Origin: JALGVA01 sp964617715 | GTDB taxonomy: Bacteria > Armatimonadota > Zipacnadia > Zipacnadales > UBA5352 | DNA length: 64,000 bases | Direction: 5' to 3' | NCBI GenBank assembly: GCA_964617715.1 | Contig: CAZTZN010000004.1 | Coordinates: 1 to 64,000 of the forward strand | Shown here: piece by piece, positions 54,301 to 61,550 of the stretch | How positions within the stretch are numbered: position 1 is the stretch's first letter | Layout: each line of letters begins with the position of its first letter | Made by a program: the position numbers and the translations under genes | Notes under the pieces: model-generated | Database searches by the model: none | What the model saw: only the letters and a program-made list of their open reading frames with translations | What the model was told of the DNA's origin: nothing

Positions 54301-55471
54301 GGCCACGGTCGCGGTCTCCTGGGACGATGGTGCGACCTGGACTGAGGTGGCGCAGGCGGCGGACGCGCTGGATGTCGATCTGTCCGCCCCGGTGATGAAC
54401 CGCTACAACTACCGGTTGCGCATGGAGCTGGCGCCGGGCGCCTCGCTCGCGGGGGTGCGGGTACGCACGGTCTTCTGCGTCTCGCCGCTGTCGCTGCCGG
54501 GCACGCTGGACCTCGGCCAGAATGACCTCAGCTTCGTCGCCGGGCCGGTCACCGAGCCGGTCGTGGCGGAGCTGGCGTGGCTGGAGCGCTACCGCAGCGA
54601 CCTCGGGGTCTCGCTCAACGCGCTGGGCTTCTACCTCATGGACGACGAGAACCGTCGCGACCTGTATGTCACGCGTCCGGGCGAGGCCTTGCCCGTCGAG
54701 GTCACGGTTGAGGGCCGAGCCTTCGCCGGCGAAGTTGCACTTGAGGGCCTGCCCGCCGGCTGGGTCGCCGAGCCCGCGGCGCCGCTGCGTACCGACGGCG
54801 CGCCGACCAGCGTCGGCTTCACACTGACCCCATCCGGCCAGGCGGGGGAGATCGTGCCCTTCGAGGTCGTGGTGCGCGAGGGGGAGCGCGAGCGCCGCGT
54901 GCCCGCGCAGGTACTGATCGCCGACGCCGCGCTGGTCGCCGAGGCCGAGGACGTAGACTTCGAGGGCCCGGTCCGGGTGGTTGAGGCGCCCGAGGACAGC
55001 GGCGGGCGGCGTGTCGAGCTGGCCGATGACGCCACGCTGACCTTCGTGGCCGACGCCCGACGAGCCGGAGAGCACGCCCTGTGGGTGCGCATGCTCATCC
55101 CCGAGGGTACCAGCACCCGCATGACCCTCACCGTCAACGGCGAGGCGCGTGACGTGCGCGTAACCTCCATGATCGGCTTCAGCGACTGGGAGAGCAGGAC
55201 TCACGCGAACACCAAGCTGTTTGCGCACTACGGTGAGGCGCGCCGCTTCCCGGCGTGGTACCGCGTGCCCGACCTCGAGCTTCCTGCCGGTGAGAGCACC
55301 ATCGCCATCACCGCGCACGCCGGCGCGCGCTTCGATGCCGCGCTGGTGCTGCCGCAGACGTCCGAGGTCGATCGCGCGGCCATGAACCTGCTGATGACCT
55401 GGAACTTCGCGCCGTGGCTGCTGCCGATGCAGGACCGCGGGCAGGAGCCGGCCGGCCGCGCCGCGAAGTGA
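51392..55471 (+). CDS. Very large secreted LamG protein with transglutaminase-like domain
   Basis: 1359 residues with a signal peptide ('PLILCALLLCAPLVGAQ'); GAGGAGGC precedes the ATG at 51392. Order of parts: an N-terminal beta region (about 20-330), a LamG module at about 370-560 ('GTLEMWVRPHWSSGDDGVHTLFYAKAY', 'WHHVAVTWDLPRAHLQLFLDG', 'DAVIDEVRISDVVRY'), a middle region (600-760), then a transglutaminase-like triad C771 ('FDQCGPLNHMLRYLLIAGG'), H797 ('HQFEQAHFDGSL') and D812 ('LDLSP'). Ig-like beta domains follow to the end. It may bind glycans and crosslink or cleave peptides or amides; the activity is inferred from the triad only. Confidence 0.7.
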   Translation: MNVSVPLILCALLLCAPLVGAQTREWWNPGWSYRTTVARPTPFRDDAPRAVAAAIDFPLLLQRAGVAGEFDPASVRVVDPATGTQVPCALRTEWDPCSHREVDYLAWWARPRAGEIGKFDVYFDTADRAVAPAEYRADELPPEELLANPGFEDEEGGLPAGWSISVPELASLGRCAHTVGERSLRLHVDARTDEGLPREVAISQRVDVREFAGQEVRFACSLWPERGKFGTPMTVELVQLRADGSRIPEFAIQPRWLTVEMAEGQLVEFAEHGRINPEAATIEVIIRLRLYARAAFDGTAPTDDEREYTVWLDRVSLRPGERWPWPEAAHECFAEGALTDAPVNRAIDFTGDRMLMFTGASEGTLTGGRYNPNLRSVHWGPTAGTLEMWVRPHWSSGDDGVHTLFYAKAYMHRLQSRLRVLGGDNAALEFTISDAARQNHTVRGPVTLEAERWHHVAVTWDLPRAHLQLFLDGALIATEGPGADPWPCTDDPNDPDIELGQGTSPDDRRSIPMQATIGAGASGSYTADAVIDEVRISDVVRYTGAFEPPVTEFAVDDATRALFHFDHEKHGTHAGDDRFVEGFFVCEEQPREEAVPFAVNRGGGVQERMLVVAPHASEQLWERNRVHTRLPVVRPERELPDPRFVELRRRSIMRTVTGDAEPLSVEVGGDFVPLMLSSSFRRADEAGEATTLIPRWRAGDAVVPFSFEDLQATLAPGAETDAARALEIFRYALETTNYYDARYCESVGATQRNRVSYTLIRALNIYPFDQCGPLNHMLRYLLIAGGISSNNAPGTHHQFEQAHFDGSLRLLDLSPRQYWLDRDNQTVISLRRMTEDPWLKIRQGGDINAWMPGIRSSATFGSVAKHHRIDVPLRPGERISFGWHNEGRWMELGAERRPVHPARIPPFYGNGALIWEPTDTAGEAATLDNLALDDGVLRPIDAQAPATLIYRVRLPYVISAARLLGQLSGAATVAVSWDDGATWTEVAQAADALDVDLSAPVMNRYNYRLRMELAPGASLAGVRVRTVFCVSPLSLPGTLDLGQNDLSFVAGPVTEPVVAELAWLERYRSDLGVSLNALGFYLMDDENRRDLYVTRPGEALPVEVTVEGRAFAGEVALEGLPAGWVAEPAAPLRTDGAPTSVGFTLTPSGQAGEIVPFEVVVREGERERRVPAQVLIADAALVAEAEDVDFEGPVRVVEAPEDSGGRRVELADDATLTFVADARRAGEHALWVRMLIPEGTSTRMTLTVNGEARDVRVTSMIGFSDWESRTHANTKLFAHYGEARRFPAWYRVPDLELPAGESTIAITAHAGARFDAALVLPQTSEVDRAAMNLLMTWNFAPWLLPMQDRGQEPAGRAAK

Positions 55472-55637
55472 TTGTCGGCCCGCGAACCGGCTCGTGAGCG
55501 TGTGGCACCGACCCTGCAGGCGGGGCGCGTGCTGCGCGACTGGTCCGGCGGGAAGTCATTGGCGCATCAAACCCGGGTGCGGGCTCCCTCACCGGCACAT
55601 GTTGTCAGCACCAACCGGAGACGTGGAGCAGAAGGAC

Positions 55638-56582
55638 ATGGAGCGACGGGAGTTCATCGCCCGGCTGGTGGCGATGGGGTTGACGGCCGCCGCCGGGATA
55701 GCCTTCGCCGAGGACGCTCCCGAGCCCGCGCCCACGCTGCCGCGCCGCCCGTTCAAGCCCGGCGGGCCCGGGCTGTCCATCATCGGCTTCGGCGGCCTGT
55801 TGCTGCGCGGCATGGAGCAACAGCAGGCCGACGACATCGTGGCGTGGGCCGTCGATCGCGGCGTCAACTACTTCGACGTGGCGCCCACCTACGGCGACTC
55901 ACAGGACCTGCTCGGGCCCGCGCTCGAGCCGTTCCGGGACAACTGCTTCCTCGCCTGCAAGACCACGCAGCGCGAGGCCGCAAGTGCGCGCGAGGAGCTG
56001 GAAGGCTCGTTGCGGGCGCTGCGCACCGACCACGTGGACCTCTATCAGCTCCACGCGCTCACGAAGATCGAGGACGTCGAGACCGTCTTCGGCCCCGGCG
56101 GCGCGATGGAGGCCTTCATCGCTGCGCGCGCTGAGGGCAAGGTACGCCACATCGGCTTCTCGGCGCACTCCGAGGAGGCGGCGCTGGCGGCCATGGACCG
56201 CTTCGACTTCGACAGCGTTCTGTTCCCAATCAACTGTGTCTGCATCGAGAACGCGAACTTCGGCCCGGCGGTGATCGCCAAGGCGCAGGAGATCGGCACC
56301 ACGATCCTGGCCATCAAGGGCCTGGCGTGGCGACCCGTGACCGACGCGCGCGACAGGCCCTATCCGAATTGCTGGTACCGGCCCGTCGAGGCCCCGGACC
56401 TCGCGCGTCTGGCGCTGAGCTACACGCTCGACCTGCCCGTCGCGGCGGCGGTCTCGCCGGCGGCGGCGGAGTTGCTCATACTTGCGGTCGAGGTGGGCCG
56501 ACGTTACCGTCCGCTTACCGACGACGAGCGCTCCGGCCTGCTGGCCCGCGTCGAGGGCGTCCCGCCGATCTTCCCGCAGTAG
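55638..56582 (+). CDS. Tat-exported aldo/keto reductase
   Basis: 314 residues. The N-terminus 'MERREFIARLVAMGLTAAAG' is a Tat-type signal (RREF with a hydrophobic stretch). The AKR barrel follows: the catalytic Asp and Tyr in 'FDVAPTYGDSQ', Lys in 'LACKTTQRE' and His in 'DLYQLHALTKIED', so all four residues of the tetrad are present. The start was set at 55638, the first Met before the signal. It lies about 160 bp after the giant LamG protein and 202 bp before the DUF362 gene. A periplasmic location is unusual for AKRs but common in this branch of Tat-tagged family members; substrate unknown. Confidence 0.85.
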   Translation: MERREFIARLVAMGLTAAAGIAFAEDAPEPAPTLPRRPFKPGGPGLSIIGFGGLLLRGMEQQQADDIVAWAVDRGVNYFDVAPTYGDSQDLLGPALEPFRDNCFLACKTTQREAASAREELEGSLRALRTDHVDLYQLHALTKIEDVETVFGPGGAMEAFIAARAEGKVRHIGFSAHSEEAALAAMDRFDFDSVLFPINCVCIENANFGPAVIAKAQEIGTTILAIKGLAWRPVTDARDRPYPNCWYRPVEAPDLARLALSYTLDLPVAAAVSPAAAELLILAVEVGRRYRPLTDDERSGLLARVEGVPPIFPQ

Positions 56583-56783
56583 CGGGCGCCCTGCGGAGGC
56601 TCCTGGCTTCCGGCAGGCGTGACGCGGGCCTTCTCCGGAACGGAGGGGCAGCCCGAGCGACGGACGCGCCGCGTCCGTCCGAGGGCGGGGGAGGTCCGGC
56701 TCCCGCAATGTCTGACTCAGGATCAGTCGATGCCACATCCCAACCACGGACGGCTCCGGTCGTCCTTCCACGGAGGTCTCACC

Positions 56784-57881
56784 ATGCACGAGGTTCTGTT
56801 CGCCTCGGCGCACGTGCCCAGGCTCGAGCGCGATGTATCGCTCCCGGCCCGCTTCGAGCGCCTGCTGGAGCGCTGCAACTACGGCGACCGCTTCGAGGGC
56901 AAACGCGTCGCCATCAAGATGCACGTCGGGAGCGCCATCGGCTTCTACACCATCCACCCGATCTTTGTGCGCACCCTGGTAGATGCGGTGAGGGAAGCCG
57001 GAGGCAAGCCCTACCTCACCGACGGCAGCTTCTCCACCGACGCCGCCACCGCGCGCGGCTACGTCCCGGAGGTCGTGGGCGCGCGCGTGGTCGGGGCGGG
57101 CGGCGAGCATGACCGGTACCTGCGCACGGTCACCACCGAGCTGCCGGAGCTGGGCGACATCGAACTGTGCGGCAACATCGTGGACGCGGACGGGCTGATC
57201 GTCTTCAGCCATGGCAAGGGCCACGGCAACTCCGGCTTCGGTGGCGCCATCAAGAACATCGCCATGGGCTGCGTCAGCTACCCCACACGCGGCAAAATCC
57301 ACGCGCTCATGCGCGGTCATTTCGAGTGGGACGGCGAACTGTGCACCCACTGTGAGCAGTGCATCTCGGGCTGCCCGACCGGCGCGATCAAGTTCGATGA
57401 CCAGGGCGAGCTGGTCATCTTCGACCACCACTGCCGCTACTGTATGCATTGCACCATCTCGTGTCCCGTTGGCGCGATCACCATGGAGGAGCCGATCGAG
57501 AAGTTCGAGCTGTTCCAGGCCGGGATGGCGGCTACGTGCAAGGAGGCGCTCAAGTTCTTCGACCCCGCGGCGGTGCACTACGTCACCGTGCTGACCAACA
57601 TCACGCCCCTGTGCGACTGCTGGGGGTTCTCGACCCGGCCACTGGTGCCCGACATCGGCATCATCGCCTGCGACAACATCGTCGCGGTCGAGCAGGCGGC
57701 ACTGGACATGATCCGCCACGAGGACTACATCCCGGGGACCCTGCCCGACCAGTACACCACCATGGGCGACGAGGGGCACCTGTTCCAGCGCATCCATGGC
57801 AAGGACCCCTACGAGCAGGTCCGCCAGGCTGAGAAGCTGGGTCTGGGCAACCCGCAGTACCGCCTCGTTGAGGTGCAGTAG
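56784..57881 (+). CDS. DUF362 domain-containing ferredoxin-like protein
   Basis: 365 residues from the ATG at 56784 (GGAGG at 56772-56776). An N-terminal DUF362 domain ('FEGKRVAIKMHVGSAIGFYTIHPIFVRTLVDAVREAGGKPYLTDG', 'VFSHGKGHGNSGFGGAIKNIAMGC') is followed by two 4Fe-4S motifs, CTHCEQCISGCPTGAI (about residue 187) and CRYCMHCTISCPVGAI (about 217), and a C-terminal part. DUF362 proteins are cytoplasmic or periplasmic Fe-S proteins of uncertain role, often next to redox enzymes; here an aldo/keto reductase precedes it. No signal peptide is visible. Confidence 0.9.
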   Translation: MHEVLFASAHVPRLERDVSLPARFERLLERCNYGDRFEGKRVAIKMHVGSAIGFYTIHPIFVRTLVDAVREAGGKPYLTDGSFSTDAATARGYVPEVVGARVVGAGGEHDRYLRTVTTELPELGDIELCGNIVDADGLIVFSHGKGHGNSGFGGAIKNIAMGCVSYPTRGKIHALMRGHFEWDGELCTHCEQCISGCPTGAIKFDDQGELVIFDHHCRYCMHCTISCPVGAITMEEPIEKFELFQAGMAATCKEALKFFDPAAVHYVTVLTNITPLCDCWGFSTRPLVPDIGIIACDNIVAVEQAALDMIRHEDYIPGTLPDQYTTMGDEGHLFQRIHGKDPYEQVRQAEKLGLGNPQYRLVEVQ

Positions 57882-57913
57882 CTCCATCACGGCCACGAGG
57901 CGCGCGACCGCGG

Positions 57914-58933
57914 CTACTGCGGGGGCGGCAGCGCAACGGGGAGATCCGCCTCCCCGAGCTGCGCGAAGCACTCGTTAGTGCGTACGAAGGCCAGCAACAG
58001 CCGGTCCAGGTTAGGTTTCTGGCTGTGATAGCAGCGAATGGCCGCGTCCTTGGCGTGTTCCTCAGTGGGGCTCAGTGGCAGCTCCAGCCATGTACGGTCG
58101 TTCAGCGCCGCCGGCGGCAGGAGGCCCAGCGCGGGTGAGTAGCCGCGCGGCGTCGGCCAGTGCGGCCAGTGGATCAGGTAACCGTAGACACTCAGCTCGC
58201 GGGTCCACGCCGTCCCCTGGGCCAGCAGCCCCGCCACGGCCGCGACCGTGATCTCTGCGGTGGCCCGATGGTCCGGGTGAATGTCCTCGGGCAGCACGAC
58301 GAACAGCATGGTCGGGCGCGTGCGTGACAGCAGCGCTTCCATGTCGGCCCGGAGCTGCTCGCCGCAGTACACCGCGTCGGGTGTGAAGGCCCGTGAGTAG
58401 GGACAGGCACAGGCGCCGGTGTACGGTGAGGTATACGGCCGCTCCGGGGACCAGTGTTCAGGCGTGAGCAGCTCCTGCAGACCATTGTTCGGGTAGCCCA
58501 GGAAGTGCACGTGACGCGGGGGCACTCCCAGTGCCGCGAGCGCCGCCAGAGTCTCCCGTTGGCGGATCTCTCCCAGGCCGCGGTACTGCACGGGCGTGCG
58601 CCGCGCCACCTTCCCGGCGAAGATCAGCGACAGTTCCGAGGCGTCGCCGTTGGTCAGCAGACCCACCTGCAGGTCCGCTCCGGCCACCACGGAGCGCCGG
58701 ATCAGCCCCGCGCACCCCAGGACCTCATCATCGGGATGGGGCGCGATCACCAGCACGCGATCATCCGCGGTCGGCGCCGGCAGCTCGCCCGACCACTGCG
58801 TGATGCGCAGGAGGTGCTCCCAGGCGAAGTGCCCTGAAATATGCAGGATCGCGAGCGTCACGGCGGCGAACACCATCGCCACCACGAGTGCCTCGCGCTT
58901 CGTCCCTCTCCCCCTGCTCAGGCGAATCAGCAT
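57914..58933 (-). CDS. PIG-L family deacetylase, membrane-anchored
   Basis: 339 residues from the ATG at 58933. An N-terminal membrane helix ('EALVVAMVFAAVTLAILHISG', about 14-35) is followed by the LmbE/PIG-L core: 'IAPHPDDEVLGCAG' with the zinc ligands His66 and Asp69, then 'PEDIHPDHRATAEITVAAV', carrying the second His pair. These enzymes remove N-acetyl groups from GlcNAc-linked compounds (GPI precursors, mycothiol, N-acetyl sugars). The minus-strand neighbour at 58986 is 52 bp upstream. An upstream in-frame extension overlaps that gene's end and is rejected. Confidence 0.88.
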   Translation of the reverse strand: MLIRLSRGRGTKREALVVAMVFAAVTLAILHISGHFAWEHLLRITQWSGELPAPTADDRVLVIAPHPDDEVLGCAGLIRRSVVAGADLQVGLLTNGDASELSLIFAGKVARRTPVQYRGLGEIRQRETLAALAALGVPPRHVHFLGYPNNGLQELLTPEHWSPERPYTSPYTGACACPYSRAFTPDAVYCGEQLRADMEALLSRTRPTMLFVVLPEDIHPDHRATAEITVAAVAGLLAQGTAWTRELSVYGYLIHWPHWPTPRGYSPALGLLPPAALNDRTWLELPLSPTEEHAKDAAIRCYHSQKPNLDRLLLAFVRTNECFAQLGEADLPVALPPPQ

Positions 58934-58985
58934 GTCAATCACAGGTCTCGTGCGGGAGAGGGGCACTCCTCCCGGCGCCCGGACT

Positions 58986-60257
58986 TCACCGGCGCAGGTC
59001 GAAGCACAGCAGGTTCCCGTCGAGGTCACGAACGTAGACGCGCCTGTCCGCCAGCGCCACATGCGGCCATGTGTGCGCCGACCCCACGCCCGGGCGCACG
59101 GACAGCTCGGTGTACATGTTCGGCGACCGCGCGGCGCTCTCGCATAGCGTCAGCCGCCGGTTGCCCAGGACGATCAGCCGATCGTCGCCGGTCAGGATCA
59201 ACGAGGCGTCATCGCTGAATGAGCCGCCCTGCCACAGGAGCCGTCCGGTCTCCCAGTCGAGGCAGCGCAGCTTCTGCCAGGCGAAGTAGACGCGTCCACC
59301 GTGGATGACCGGCGTGCACACCTTCGAGTACTGGCCCTTCGCCTCCCACACCAGCTCGGCGCCCCCCGGCGTCACCCGCACGCGCGCTGCGCGCTGCTGG
59401 CTGTAGCCGCTGGTGAGCAGCACGCTGTCACCGAACGCCACCGGGCTGGCGATGGAGTTCGCGTAGGCGGTCTCCCACGGGAACTCGGCCATCGTCTCGC
59501 CCTCATGGCCGGCGTCCAGCCGCGCCACCAGCAGGCGGCGCAGCGTCAGCACCGCTACGCACGGCACGCCTTCGACGGTCATCAGCGCCAGGCCCGCGGT
59601 GTGGCCCGCCGGGTCGGCGCGCTGCGACGTCCATATCTGCTCGCCGGTGCGCTTGTCGAAGGCGATCAGACTCCCCGTCGGGGCCCCCACCTCGACGATG
59701 AGCCACTCGCCCCTCACCAGCGGCGAAGTGGTGTAGCCGTAGTCGCGCAGGCCGCCGCTCACCTTCGGGCGCTGGCCTGCGCCGAAGCTGTCGTACAGAT
59801 TGAGGCCCCAGATGCGCTCCCCCCCTCGCCGCGTGTCCCAGCAGTTGAGGTCGCCGTCGATGCTCAGCGTGTAGAGCAGGCCGGTCTCGGGGTCGAATTC
59901 GGGCGTGGAGGATGGACCGCGGTAGAGGCTCTCGTCGCCGGCGTGGAAGCGCCCCCACTTCGGGCAGGGATAGTCCCGGCTCCAGAGCAGCTCACCGGTC
60001 GCGGCATCGCGGCACTGCACGTGGTCGGCGTCATCGCTCCAGCCGATGGTGTAGAGACGCCCACCCGCGACGATGGGCGAGCTGCCTCCGGCGCCCACCT
60101 GTGCGCTCCATGCCGGGTCGCCGGGCGGCCACGCGCCCTCTTCCCACCCGGAAGTCTCAGCCGTAATGTCGGTGCGCTCCGGTCCGCGCCAGTGCGGCCA
60201 GTCGTCGGCGACGGCCAGCGTCGGGAGCGCTACGAGCAGCAGAACGATTCGGGTCAT
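58986..60257 (-). CDS. Secreted PQQ-like beta-propeller protein
   Basis: 423 residues with a signal peptide ('IVLLLVALPTLAVA'), opening 'DDWPHWRGPERTD', the usual start of secreted PQQ-like propellers. Repeated blade motifs follow: 'GRLYTIGWSD', 'ATGELLWSRDYP', 'DGDLNCWDTRRGGERIWG', 'GRVYFAWQKLRCLDWETGRLLWQGG' and the final 'RRVYVRDLDGNLLCFDLRR'. The family is a periplasmic scaffold or outer-membrane assembly-type protein (BamB-like) with unknown activity here. It heads a minus-strand pair with the PIG-L gene. Confidence 0.85.
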   Translation of the reverse strand: MTRIVLLLVALPTLAVADDWPHWRGPERTDITAETSGWEEGAWPPGDPAWSAQVGAGGSSPIVAGGRLYTIGWSDDADHVQCRDAATGELLWSRDYPCPKWGRFHAGDESLYRGPSSTPEFDPETGLLYTLSIDGDLNCWDTRRGGERIWGLNLYDSFGAGQRPKVSGGLRDYGYTTSPLVRGEWLIVEVGAPTGSLIAFDKRTGEQIWTSQRADPAGHTAGLALMTVEGVPCVAVLTLRRLLVARLDAGHEGETMAEFPWETAYANSIASPVAFGDSVLLTSGYSQQRAARVRVTPGGAELVWEAKGQYSKVCTPVIHGGRVYFAWQKLRCLDWETGRLLWQGGSFSDDASLILTGDDRLIVLGNRRLTLCESAARSPNMYTELSVRPGVGSAHTWPHVALADRRVYVRDLDGNLLCFDLRR

Positions 60258-60391
60258 CGCGCGGCTCCCTCATGCCGGGGAACAGTCACAGGCTCGAAAC
60301 CTGCGCCACCAGGTGATGCCTTGGCTTCGGCGCGCCCACCGGTCGTCCACCGTTCGCGGTCTGCCGTTCGCTCAGAGCCGGTAGCCGGCGG

Positions 60392-61429
60392 CTAACCCGT
60401 CTTTCCCCCGCGGTGCACCGGCACGCGTATGCCCAGGGTGTACGAGTCCCAGATCGCGTGCAGGAACTCCGAGGTGCTGATGCTGTCCTCCAGCGGACAG
60501 ATCAGCGGCTCGTCGCGCAGGATCGCGCCCAGGATGTTCGCGGTGCGCGTGTGATCGCCGTGGCCGGTATCCGAGCCCGCCTCGATGGGTCGCTCGCCAT
60601 CGGCGTCGGCGATCACCCCGGTGTACTCGCCCTTCTGGTTCATCACCGTGTGAATGGTGCCCTTCGTGCCCTGGAGCACCACCACGGTCGGGTTGCGCAG
60701 GCCATCAGGCGGCGAAACCCCCGCGACCATGGTACACGCGCCACCGCCCTCAAAGGTCGCGACGGCGCTGATGCCGTAGCGGCGGCGGTAGGCGAAGACC
60801 TCGTCGGCATCGCCCATGAAGTAGCGCGCCAGATCGAACACATGCGTTGGCCCCGCAGCTTCGGAGGACGGGATGTAACGCCCTCCCAGGTCCGAGAGCA
60901 TCCCGTAGCCGGGTGCCTGGCGACGCGCGATCCCCTGCTCCACCGGCTCCCCGTGCATGGGGTGGTTCCAGGTGAACTGCCCGGCGAAGATCTCGCCGAT
61001 CGCCCCTTCACTGACGAGCCGCCGGGCCGCGACGTTCACCGGGTAGTAGCGCAGTGAGTAGGCCACCGCGACCCTGGGCTCGGGGCAGCGCATGCGCCAG
61101 TAACGCAGCAGGCGGCACTCCTCGAGCGTGTAGCCGGTCGGCTTCTCAGTGACGATGTGCTTGCCCGCCTGCAGCGCAGCGATGATCTGCTCGGCATGCA
61201 GGTGGCTGGGGGTGCAGATGTCCACGATGTCGATGTCGTCGCGCTCGAGCGCGTCCTCGTAGCGCGTCGAGATCGGCGTGTCGGGCGGCAGCTCAAGCTG
61301 CTCGCGCGCCTCCTCCGCGAGTGACTCGTCGAGGTCCACGAGCATGACCACCTCGGCCTCCGGGTGGCCCTGCCACGCCCGGATGTGTCCGCGCGAGACC
61401 TTGCCGCTGCCGATGATCGCGACTTTCAT
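60392..61429 (-). CDS. Gfo/Idh/MocA family oxidoreductase
   Basis: 345 residues from the ATG at 61429, with GAGGAGGA 8 bases upstream. The N-terminal Rossmann fold ('MKVAIIGSGKVSRGHIRAW', 'DIVDICTPSHLHAEQIIAALQAGKHIVTEKPTG', carrying the family's EKP motif) binds NAD(P); the C-terminal half is the alpha/beta substrate domain ('AVAYSLRYYPVNVAARRLVSEGAIGEI', 'GGRYIPSSEAAGPTHVFDLARYFMGDADEV'). It oxidises or epimerises a sugar or inositol derivative. No export signal. The open reading frame continues upstream through a tandem repeat and is not coding there. Downstream of the second DUF6785 gene on the same strand. Confidence 0.92.
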   Translation of the reverse strand: MKVAIIGSGKVSRGHIRAWQGHPEAEVVMLVDLDESLAEEAREQLELPPDTPISTRYEDALERDDIDIVDICTPSHLHAEQIIAALQAGKHIVTEKPTGYTLEECRLLRYWRMRCPEPRVAVAYSLRYYPVNVAARRLVSEGAIGEIFAGQFTWNHPMHGEPVEQGIARRQAPGYGMLSDLGGRYIPSSEAAGPTHVFDLARYFMGDADEVFAYRRRYGISAVATFEGGGACTMVAGVSPPDGLRNPTVVVLQGTKGTIHTVMNQKGEYTGVIADADGERPIEAGSDTGHGDHTRTANILGAILRDEPLICPLEDSISTSEFLHAIWDSYTLGIRVPVHRGGKTG

Positions 61430-61448
61430 GGCGACGATCCTCCTCGAG

Positions 61449-61490
61449 AAGTCGCAAGTCGCAAGTCGCAAGTCACAAGTCGCAAGTCGT
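61449..61490. repeat. Tandem 7-bp repeat, 6 units
   Basis: Six consecutive units of AAGTCGC (two with one mismatch, AAGTCAC and AAGTCGT) directly upstream of the Gfo/Idh/MocA gene's ribosome site, in the 121-bp gap to the DUF6785 gene. It reads GCGACTT on the coding strand of the gene. Confidence 0.9.
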
Positions 61491-61550
61491 AAGCTGACGG
61501 TGACGGCATGTGCGGGCCAGGCGCATGGACCGCGATTCTGCCCGCACTCC

